From the NCBI GenBank assembly GCA_015061615.1, contig SUWE01000026.1:1-36265 (forward strand): 36,265 nt of DNA, written 5' to 3'. Below, in pieces: positions 16,748 through 23,112 of the stretch. The notes beneath the pieces were generated by a model, which saw only the letters and a program-made list of their open reading frames with translations, was not told the DNA's origin and made no database searches. A program made the position numbers and the translations under genes. The DNA comes from Lentisphaerota bacterium. Its GTDB lineage: Bacteria > Verrucomicrobiota > Lentisphaeria > Victivallales > Victivallaceae. The number at the start of each line of letters is the position of its first letter. Position 1 is the first letter of the stretch.

Positions 16748-17455
16748 ATGCGGATCGACATACTGACTCTCTTTCCGGAATTGTTCCCCGGTCCTCTCGG
16801 TGAAAGTATCATCGGGCGGGCTGCGAAAAACGGAGTGATTTCGGTGAATGCAGTCGATGTCCGTCAGTTTGCAAAAGATGCCCGCGGAACTGTCGATGAG
16901 AAGCCTTATGGCGGCGGACCGGGAATGTTGATGATTCCTGAGGTGCTTGCAGAGGCTGTCGAATCGGTCAAAGGTGCCAAAAGTACGGTCATTCTGACTT
17001 CACCCCGCGGTGAGGTAATGAATCAGAAATTGGCACGGGAACTGGCAAAAGAGGAGCATTTGATCCTCGTTGCCGGTCATTATGAAGGTGTGGATCAGCG
17101 GTTTATCGACCTTGTCGTGGACCGTGAAATATCAATAGGGGACTTTGTCCTTTCCAACGGCAACATTGCTGCAATGGCAATAGCTGATGCGGTCATCCGG
17201 CTTCTGCCGGGGGTGCTTGGAGACGGAGAGTCTGCTGTTGAGGAGTCTCACAGTATGGGACTGCTTGAGTATCCGCAATATACACGCCCGCCGGTATTCC
17301 GGGGGGTAAAGGTGCCGGAGCTGCTTTTGAGCGGCGATCACGGCAAAGTAGCTGAGTTCCGGAAACGCGAGGCGGAAAGAATCACCCGCGAGCGCCGACC
17401 GGATTTATGGGAAAAGTATCTGATTGCAGAACTTAATAAAGAGGTAAAAAAATGA
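16748..17455 (+). CDS. trmD: tRNA (guanine37-N1)-methyltransferase TrmD
   Basis: The 235-residue SPOUT enzyme keeps the family motifs: [13 protein letters not shown] start, YGGGPGM (54-60), [22 protein letters not shown], and the EYPQYTRP and LLSGDH elements of the C-terminal domain. It methylates G37 of tRNAs reading CUN, CCN and CGG codons and prevents +1 frameshifting; it works as a dimer with a trefoil-knot SAM site. Its stop overlaps the rplS start (ATGA), so L19 translation is probably coupled to it. Confidence 0.97.
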   Translation: MRIDILTLFPELFPGPLGESIIGRAAKNGVISVNAVDVRQFAKDARGTVDEKPYGGGPGMLMIPEVLAEAVESVKGAKSTVILTSPRGEVMNQKLARELAKEEHLILVAGHYEGVDQRFIDLVVDREISIGDFVLSNGNIAAMAIADAVIRLLPGVLGDGESAVEESHSMGLLEYPQYTRPPVFRGVKVPELLLSGDHGKVAEFRKREAERITRERRPDLWEKYLIAELNKEVKK

Positions 17456-17796
17456 ACATAGTTGACAGCATCCGTAAAGCAGAGGCGAAAGCCGATTACC
17501 AGTTCAATATCGGTGATACCATTAAAATCGCCGTGAAAATCATCGAAGGTGATACCGAGCGTATCCAGTACTTCCAGGGAACGGTCATTGCCCGTCGCGG
17601 CAGCGGTATCGAAGAAACCTTTACTGTGCGTCGTGTGCAGGCCGGTCAGGGCGTGGAACGTGTTTTCCCGATCAACAGCCCCCGTATCGCCGGTATCGAA
17701 GTTATCCGCCGCGGTCTTGTCCGTCGCGCCAAACTTTACTACCTCCGCGACAAAGTCGGTAAGGCTGCCCGCGTCAAAGAACTTCGCACGAAGTAA
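17452..17796 (+). CDS. rplS: Ribosomal protein bL19
   Basis: This 114-residue protein matches L19 along its whole length, with the [20 protein letters not shown] core and the [22 protein letters not shown]-terminal region. L19 lies at the 30S-50S interface. It overlaps trmD by 4 bp with an AGAGG site inside the trmD end, and rnhB follows after 25 bp. Confidence 0.97.
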   Translation: MNIVDSIRKAEAKADYQFNIGDTIKIAVKIIEGDTERIQYFQGTVIARRGSGIEETFTVRRVQAGQGVERVFPINSPRIAGIEVIRRGLVRRAKLYYLRDKVGKAARVKELRTK

Positions 17797-17821
17797 TCAA
17801 CTTTTTACTTGTCACAGTATC

Positions 17822-18490
17822 ATGGCACAGCAGAGAGCTGTCCTGAGACAGGACGATGAACTCCTCCTTCCGGAGCGTCAGCTTCGGCAGGAGGGTTTCT
17901 CTTTTATTGCCGGGGTCGACGAGGCGGGCAGGGGACCGCTTGCCGGACCGGTCACTGCAGCTGCGGTGATTCTTCCGGCGGATGTGGAAGAATTGCCGGG
18001 AGTTTTTGACTCCAAACAGCTTAAAGAAAGTGAGCGCGAGGAATTGTTCGCCGCGCTTTATGCTGTTCCCGGAATAAAAATATCTGTTGCATCCGCATCG
18101 GCGGAGGAGATCGACCGGCTCAATATTTTGCGGGCAACGCATGAGGCAATGCGGCGCGCCGTTGCCGGTTTGACGGAGGCGGATTTTGTGCTGGTCGATG
18201 GATTGCCGGTTCAGTTTCTGCTCCCGTCGAAAAATATCATCAAGGGCGATGCGAAATGCGCCAGCATTGCCGCGGCAAGTATCATCGCGAAAGTTACCCG
18301 GGATCACGAGATGGAAAAACTTGATGAGCTTTATCCGGAATATGGCTTTGCGCGTCACAAGGGATATGGGACTGCTGAGCATCTTGAGGCGCTGAAAAAA
18401 TATGGACCGATACCCATTCACCGTAAAAGTTTCCGTCCGGTGTATGAACTGCTGCCGGAAACTCCGGTGCAGGGAGAATTTGGATTTTGA
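17822..18490 (+). CDS. rnhB: Ribonuclease HII
   Basis: The 222-residue enzyme has the RNase HII motifs GVDEAGRGPLAGPV with Asp33 and Glu34, DSKQL, VDG (Asp126) and KGDAKCASIAAASIIAKVTRD (Asp143), so the four acidic metal ligands are present. It nicks RNA in RNA/DNA hybrids and starts removal of single ribonucleotides from DNA. ATG 17822 is the only sensible start; the frame is open further upstream but overlaps rplS in another frame. Its operon partners are the usual ones. Repeat copy 3 follows 24 bp after the stop. Confidence 0.96.
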   Translation: MAQQRAVLRQDDELLLPERQLRQEGFSFIAGVDEAGRGPLAGPVTAAAVILPADVEELPGVFDSKQLKESEREELFAALYAVPGIKISVASASAEEIDRLNILRATHEAMRRAVAGLTEADFVLVDGLPVQFLLPSKNIIKGDAKCASIAAASIIAKVTRDHEMEKLDELYPEYGFARHKGYGTAEHLEALKKYGPIPIHRKSFRPVYELLPETPVQGEFGF

Positions 18491-18514
18491 TCTGCCTGAA
18501 TCGTTGCGTCATTT

Positions 18515-18735
18515 GAGGCAATTCCAAAAAGTTTTCAAAAACTCTTGAAAATTTCCGTTGCGATCTTAAAGCGGGGCGTTTTCGGTGGTTATTTATTCAA
18601 TAGCCACGCTCAAACTACCGCTTTAATCTCATCAACGCTGATTTTTTAATCTCTTTTTGAATTACTTTTGAAATTGGCTCATCTCATCAACGGTATCTTT
18701 TCAATCTTTTTTTGATTGACTTTTGCAATTACCTC
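18515..18735 (+). repeat. Palindromic interspersed repeat, copy 3 (composite right end)
   Basis: The left part and the central stem (18585-18607) match copy 1 almost base for base. The right end is doubled: first the copy 1 type end (TTTTGAAATTGGCTC), then immediately the copy 2 type end, finishing TTTTGCAATTACCTC. It occupies half of the 438-bp gap between rnhB and thrS; the remainder holds low-complexity AT-rich sequence and the thrS promoter. Confidence 0.85.
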
Positions 18736-18865
18736 TACTCTGTATTTCGCTGTTCAATGATGTTTTTTTCAAACAGAAACAGAAATATGTACAGCCTGCG
18801 CTGAGTAATTTATGCGATCGCTGTGAAAAATATCAAGTAATTTTTGAGAAAAAGCGCGAAAAAAC

Positions 18866-18894
18866 TTGAGAAATAGTATGATGGGGTATATATT
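18866..18894 (+). promoter_or_regulatory. Promoter of thrS
   Basis: TTGAGA (18866-18871), a 17-bp spacer and TATATT (18889-18894). Transcription would start near 18901, leaving a leader of under 30 nt, too short for a T-box or a threonine leader peptide. Confidence 0.65.
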
Positions 18895-18928
18895 ATAAAA
18901 AACGATAATTTTTTTGGAGACAGATAAA

Positions 18929-20656
18929 ATGAGTAATTTTGATTTGGCGACGATCCGCCACAGTGCTGCGCATGTGATGGCGGCGGCAGTGAAGCAGCTT
19001 TATCCTGATGCAAAATTCGATATCGGTCCGGCAACAGACAACGGTTTCTATTATGATTTTGATATGGAACACCGTCTGGTCAGTGAGGACCTTAAAGAGA
19101 TCGAAAAGGCAATGAAAAAGATCATCGGCAGAAAACTGCCCTTCGAGCGCTTCGAGTGCAGCCGCGAAGAGGCGAAAGAACTGCTTGCCGGACAGGATTA
19201 TAAACTTGAGCGTCTTGCCGATATCGAAGAGGGCGCTCCGATAAGTTTTTACCGCACCGGTGATTATCTTGATCTCTGCCGCGGACCGCATGTTGAACAC
19301 TCCGGTCAGATCGGTGCTGTCAAGTTGACCGGTATCGCCGGAAGCTACTTCCGCGGAGATGAAAAGAATCCGATGCTTCAGCGTATCTACGGTACTGCAT
19401 TTGCCACGCAGGAAGAGCTTCAGACCTATTTGCGTCAGCTTGAAGAAGCGGCGAAACGCGATCACCGCAAACTTGGAACTGAACTTGATCTTTTCGGTTT
19501 TTCCGATTGTGTCGGCCCCGGTCTTGTTCTGTGGCACCCCAAAGGCGCGCTGGTCCGTCACCTGATGGAAACCTTCTGGAAAGATGAGCATTACAAAAAC
19601 GGATATGAACTGCTGTACACTCCCCATATCGGTCAGAGCAACCTCTGGGAGACCAGCGGACACCTGAACTTCTATCGTGAGGGTATGTATTCGGCGATGG
19701 AAATCGACGAAAAAGATTACTATGTCAAGCCGATGAACTGTCCGTTCCACATTGAAGTTTACCGTTCAAAGCTGCGCAGTTACCGTGAATTGCCGCTCCG
19801 CTGGGCGGAACTGGGTACGGTTTACCGTTACGAGAAATCCGGTTCGCTTCACGGTTTGATGCGTGTGCGCGGATTTACTCAGGATGACTCACATATCATC
19901 TGTACTCCGGAGTCGATCGAAGATGAGATCGCGGAAGTTCTCCGCTTCAGTCTTGCCATCAACCGTGCATTCGGCTTTACTGATATCAAGGCGTATCTGT
20001 CAACCCGTCCGGAAAAGGCGGTCGGCGAACCTGAGCGCTGGGAAAAGGCTATTGATTCTCTGCGCAAAGCTGTTGCGAAATGCAATCTTGATTGTGATGT
20101 CGATGAAGGCGGCGGTGCTTTCTATGGTCCGAAAATCGACCTCAAGCTCCGCGATGCCATCGGCCGCGAGTGGCAGACCACCACGATCCAGTTCGACTTC
20201 AATCTGCCGGAGCGTTTTGATATGACTTATATCGGCGAAGACGGCAAAAAGCACCGTCCGTTCATGGTTCACCGCGCATTGCTGGGTTCGCTTGAGCGTT
20301 TCTTCGGTATTCTGGTCGAACATTATGCCGGAGCGTTCCCGATGTGGCTGGCGCCGGAGCAGGCGAGGATCCTGCCGGTTTCCGACAAGCAGCTGGCGCT
20401 TGCAAAAGAGTTCCAGGCGGAACTCCGCAGCAAAGGTTTCCGTGTCGGAATCGATACGCAGGCGGCGGGATTGGGAGCAAAGATCCGCAATGCCCGTTCA
20501 GAGCGCGTTCCGTATCTGCTGGTACTCGGCGAAAAAGAGGCGGCAAACCGCACGTTGGCAGTCCGCAACCGTAATGAAGGCGAGATCGGAGAGATGAATC
20601 TTGAGAATCTTGTCGAAAAAATGCGTGCAGAAGTTGACAATAAGGTAATTTGGTAA
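18929..20656 (+). CDS. thrS: Threonyl-tRNA synthetase lacking the TGS domain
   Basis: At 575 residues this has the editing domain (HSAAH at 11-15, LCRGPH with Cys117 and His121), the class II catalytic core (MNCPFH, YRYEKSGSLHGLMRVRGFTQDD, EGGGAFYGPKID) and the C-terminal anticodon-binding domain. It charges tRNA-Thr and should hydrolyse mischarged Ser-tRNA-Thr. The N-terminal TGS domain of about 60 residues, found in E. coli-type enzymes, is absent. ATG 18929 was chosen over TTG 18914, because TTTGGAGA lies at the right distance before the ATG and overlaps the TTG; even the longer start adds only five residues. infC follows, and its promoter overlaps the thrS 3' end. Confidence 0.96.
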   Translation: MSNFDLATIRHSAAHVMAAAVKQLYPDAKFDIGPATDNGFYYDFDMEHRLVSEDLKEIEKAMKKIIGRKLPFERFECSREEAKELLAGQDYKLERLADIEEGAPISFYRTGDYLDLCRGPHVEHSGQIGAVKLTGIAGSYFRGDEKNPMLQRIYGTAFATQEELQTYLRQLEEAAKRDHRKLGTELDLFGFSDCVGPGLVLWHPKGALVRHLMETFWKDEHYKNGYELLYTPHIGQSNLWETSGHLNFYREGMYSAMEIDEKDYYVKPMNCPFHIEVYRSKLRSYRELPLRWAELGTVYRYEKSGSLHGLMRVRGFTQDDSHIICTPESIEDEIAEVLRFSLAINRAFGFTDIKAYLSTRPEKAVGEPERWEKAIDSLRKAVAKCNLDCDVDEGGGAFYGPKIDLKLRDAIGREWQTTTIQFDFNLPERFDMTYIGEDGKKHRPFMVHRALLGSLERFFGILVEHYAGAFPMWLAPEQARILPVSDKQLALAKEFQAELRSKGFRVGIDTQAAGLGAKIRNARSERVPYLLVLGEKEAANRTLAVRNRNEGEIGEMNLENLVEKMRAEVDNKVIW

Positions 20657-20662
20657 TATATT
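20634..20662 (+). promoter_or_regulatory. Promoter of infC-rpmI-rplT inside the thrS 3' end
   Basis: TTGACA (20634-20639), a 17-bp spacer and TATATT (20657-20662). The -35 box and most of the spacer are codons of the ThrRS C-terminus (Val-Asp-Asn-Lys-Val-Ile-Trp). It is the best match to the bacterial consensus in the window. Confidence 0.72.
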
Positions 20663-20667
20663 ATATA

Positions 20668-20705
20668 GAGAACACCTGCGATCGGTTTGATTTGCGGGCG
20701 TTCTC
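20668..20705 (+). promoter_or_regulatory. 5' hairpin of the infC leader
   Basis: GAGAACACCTGC (20668-20679) pairs with GCGGGCGTTCTC (20694-20705) at 11 of 12 positions, including one G-U, around a 14-nt loop. The inferred transcription start is at its first bases, so the mRNA would begin with this hairpin. It could stabilise the mRNA or serve as a control element; no T-run follows, so it is not an intrinsic terminator. Confidence 0.55.
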
Positions 20706-20753
20706 TTGTATGAAAATAATAAAACAGAGAGTTTTTGAGAGGAGGGTGTTCTT

Positions 20754-21266
20754 ATCGCCAAGTTGTTGAAACCCAATGATCGCAGCATTCAGTTGGATCA
20801 GGTCCGTTTGATCGGTTCCGATGGAAGTCAGCTGGGGGTAGTTTCTTATGTCCGTGCCAAGGAGTTGGCGCAGGAAGCCGGTGAAGATCTTGTGTTGGTC
20901 TCTGATACATCAAATCCGCCGGTTGTCAGAATCATGAACTTCGGCAAGCTGTGCTATGAGCAGAAAAAGAATCTCAAAGCGCAGCGCAAGAACACCGCTG
21001 CTCAGAAGATCAAAGAAATAAAGTTTCATATCAATATCGATCAGCATGATTACGATACGAAACTCAATAAGGCGATCGACTTCCTCGATAAGAAGTTCCG
21101 CCTGAAAGTCACTTTGGCTCTGCGCGGCAGAGAAATGGCGCATCAGGATATGGCATTTGAGCTTATGGAAAAAGTTACCGAAGCTCTTAAAGAATATGCC
21201 GATGCTGATGGCAAGCCGAAACTTCTCGGTCGGAATATATCGGTCAATTTTGCGCCGAAAAATTAA
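20754..21266 (+). CDS. infC: Translation initiation factor IF-3, AUC start
   Basis: The protein of about 170 residues matches IF-3: N-terminal domain with QVRLIGSDGSQLG, a lysine-rich linker, then VKEIKF-like KIKEIKFHINIDQHDY and the RGREMAHQ motif of the C-terminal domain. IF-3 keeps 30S and 50S apart and rejects wrong start codons. No ATG or GTG is available in frame. ATC at 20754 lies 8 nt after AGGAGG (20740-20745), the best ribosome binding site near the gene; TTG 20763 is 17 nt away. AUU or AUC starts are known for infC in other bacteria and let IF-3 repress its own synthesis. Confidence 0.93.
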   Translation: MAKLLKPNDRSIQLDQVRLIGSDGSQLGVVSYVRAKELAQEAGEDLVLVSDTSNPPVVRIMNFGKLCYEQKKNLKAQRKNTAAQKIKEIKFHINIDQHDYDTKLNKAIDFLDKKFRLKVTLALRGREMAHQDMAFELMEKVTEALKEYADADGKPKLLGRNISVNFAPKN

Positions 21267-21274
21267 GGTTGTAC

Positions 21275-21349
21275 CCTGCTTGAGCAGGATTGAGTAACCG
21301 GATCCATGCGGATCCGTGCCGGATGAGGGTGAAGCATTGACCCTGCCGG
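21275..21349 (+). promoter_or_regulatory. Structured infC-rpmI spacer, candidate L20 operator
   Basis: Three hairpins stand in a row: CCTGC-ttga-GCAGG (21275-21288), CGGATCC-atgc-GGATCCG (21299-21316), and CCGG..AGGGT pairing with ACCCT.CCGG (21319-21349). In E. coli and B. subtilis ribosomal protein L20 binds structured RNA ahead of rpmI or infC to repress the operon. The location fits such an operator, but I cannot show that L20 binds here. Confidence 0.5.
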
Positions 21350-21382
21350 TGAATAAACATCAAAAAATAAAGGATGTAAACA

Positions 21383-21583
21383 ATGCCGAAACTGAAAACC
21401 AGAAAGTGTGCCGCAAAGCGTCTGAAACAGACCGGCACCGGTAAGTTCCGCCACAACAAGGCGGGTGCCCGTCACCTTATGAGCAGCAAAAACGCCAAAC
21501 GCCGCCGTCGTCTCCGTCAGGATGGTGCCGTTTCTCATGCCGAGAAACGCCGTATCCAGGTCGCGTTGCCCTATGGTCTGTAA
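21383..21583 (+). CDS. rpmI: Ribosomal protein bL35
   Basis: A very basic 66-residue protein beginning MPKLKTRKCAAKRLKQTGTG, with the RRHLMSSKNAKRRRRLR-like middle of L35. It is part of the large subunit. An AAAGGATG site precedes the ATG by a few bases. It lies between infC and rplT as in most bacteria. Confidence 0.96.
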   Translation: MPKLKTRKCAAKRLKQTGTGKFRHNKAGARHLMSSKNAKRRRRLRQDGAVSHAEKRRIQVALPYGL

Positions 21584-21608
21584 TTTTTGAAGAAGGAGAC
21601 TGCTTAAA

Positions 21609-21959
21609 ATGTCAAGAACTACTTGTGCTGTTCCCTCACGCAAACGCCGCAAAATGGTGCTTGCCCGTGCTAAAGGTTTTTACGGTAACGCCAGCAGAAA
21701 CATCCGTACTGCGTATGATGCAGTCGATAAGGCGCTGGTACACTCTTACAAAGGTCGTAAACAGAAAAAACAGCAGTATCGTCAGCTGTGGATCGTCCGT
21801 ATCAACGCTGCCTGCCGTGCGCTGAACGTCAATTACAGCACCTTTATGAATGGTCTGAAAAAGGCGAATATCGGTCTGAACCGCAAAGTCCTTGCTGATC
21901 TCGCGGTTACTGCCCCGACCGAGTTTAAGGCTCTGGTGGAGAAAGTCACCCAGGCCTGA
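21609..21959 (+). CDS. rplT: Ribosomal protein bL20
   Basis: The 116-residue protein matches L20, with [20 protein letters not shown] in the long N-terminal helix and the [22 protein letters not shown]-terminal domain. L20 is needed for early 50S assembly and is the repressor of this operon in well-studied bacteria. AAGGAG precedes the ATG. A strong hairpin with a T-run follows the stop. Confidence 0.97.
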   Translation: MSRTTCAVPSRKRRKMVLARAKGFYGNASRNIRTAYDAVDKALVHSYKGRKQKKQQYRQLWIVRINAACRALNVNYSTFMNGLKKANIGLNRKVLADLAVTAPTEFKALVEKVTQA

Positions 21960-21978
21960 GGTTGGTTCAACAAGATCA

Positions 21979-22024
21979 CAGCTTGGAAATGGTGACTTTT
22001 TTCACCAGTTTCAAGCTGTTTTTT
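21979..22024 (+). terminator. Intrinsic terminator (or attenuator) between rplT and pheS
   Basis: CAGCTTGGAAATGGTGA pairs with TCACCAGTTTCAAGCTG around a short T-rich loop and runs into TTTTTTG and a second T-run. It lies 55 nt before pheS. No separate pheS promoter is visible, so partial read-through is likely. Confidence 0.85.
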
Positions 22025-22079
22025 GTTTTTTTGCCGGAAAATGTAATTGTATCCGGCGGGATTGCAGAGGAAAATAACT

Positions 22080-23102
22080 ATGAATGATATTATCGAAGCG
22101 GTCAATCGCGCGGCGGCAGATGCAGAAATGAAAGCAGCGGCTGCGGCAGATGCCGGAGCATTGGAAGCGTTGCGCATTGAATATCTCGGCCGCAACGGAT
22201 TGTTCCCGGAATTATCCAAAAAAATGGGGAGCGTTCCCCCTGAAGAACGTAAAGCCACCGGTTCCGCTTTCAATACCGGCAGGACGCGTATCCAGAATGC
22301 GCTTGATGAAGCAATGGCGCGCCTTGGCGGTGCTGGAGCCAAAGCTGATAAAGATGCTATTGATCTTACATTGCCCGGAAGAAAAGCTGCTCCGGGGCAC
22401 CGGCATCCGATAACTCAGCTTGCAGATGAGTGTGTATCCGTTTTCCGCCGTATGGGATTTGTTGCTGTTGACGGTCCGGAAATTGAAGATATTTACCATA
22501 ACTTTGATGCGTTGAATACTCCTGACGATCACCCTTCGCGTGATCCGAAAGATACATTTTATTTCCCTGACGGCAGGATTCTGCGTTCCCAGACCAGTCC
22601 GGTGCAGATCCGGGTGATGGAAACTCATGAACCGCCGGTGCGTATCGTTGCTCCCGGACGGGTTTTCCGCCGCGATACTCCTGATGCAACGCATGGAATG
22701 AACTTTCATCAGATCGAAGGATTGTACATTGATAAAGGTGTTTCCATGGCAGATTTGAAGAGCGTTTTGCAGAATTTTGCCTGGGAAATGTTCGGCAAAG
22801 ATGTCAATATCCGTTTGCGTCCGCACTTTTTCCCCTTTACCGAGCCGAGTGTTGAATATGACTTCAGCTGTGTGGTTTGCGGCGGAAAGGGATGCAATGT
22901 CTGCAAAAATTCCGGTTATATTGAAATCGCCGGAGCGGGCATGGTCGATCCCAATGTGTTGAAAAATGTCGGTTACGATCCGGAAGTCTGGAGCGGTTAT
23001 GCTTTCGGACTGGGGTTGGAGCGTCTGGCGATGCTCCGTTACCGTATTCCGGATTTGCGTTTCCTTTATGATAATGATATCCGTTTTCTGGAACAATTTT
23101 GA
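22080..23102 (+). CDS. pheS: Phenylalanyl-tRNA synthetase alpha subunit
   Basis: The 340-residue protein has the N-terminal coiled-coil region (about 1-90) and the class II core with HPITQL, the GPEIEDIYHNFDALN motif, the DTPDATHGMNFHQIEG motif 2 region and GLGLERLAMLRYRIPDLR as motif 3. PheS and PheT form an alpha2-beta2 enzyme. ATG 22080 follows an AGAGGAAA site; a TTG 33 bases earlier has no site. pheT begins 10 bp downstream. Confidence 0.96.
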   Translation: MNDIIEAVNRAAADAEMKAAAAADAGALEALRIEYLGRNGLFPELSKKMGSVPPEERKATGSAFNTGRTRIQNALDEAMARLGGAGAKADKDAIDLTLPGRKAAPGHRHPITQLADECVSVFRRMGFVAVDGPEIEDIYHNFDALNTPDDHPSRDPKDTFYFPDGRILRSQTSPVQIRVMETHEPPVRIVAPGRVFRRDTPDATHGMNFHQIEGLYIDKGVSMADLKSVLQNFAWEMFGKDVNIRLRPHFFPFTEPSVEYDFSCVVCGGKGCNVCKNSGYIEIAGAGMVDPNVLKNVGYDPEVWSGYAFGLGLERLAMLRYRIPDLRFLYDNDIRFLEQF

Positions 23103-23112
23103 GGTGTGTTGA

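Noticed and set aside
12265-18735. CRISPR-like array from the recurring GAGGCAATTTC repeats
   Set aside because: The copies are about 3 kb apart, palindromic over their full length and separated by genes, with no spacers or cas genes.
18814-18821. GCGATCGC palindrome ahead of thrS
   Set aside because: I noted only this copy while reading, so there is no evidence of a repeated or regulatory motif.
18895-18928. T-box or threonine leader ahead of thrS
   Set aside because: The leader is under 30 nt, with no specifier loop, terminator or Thr-rich peptide.
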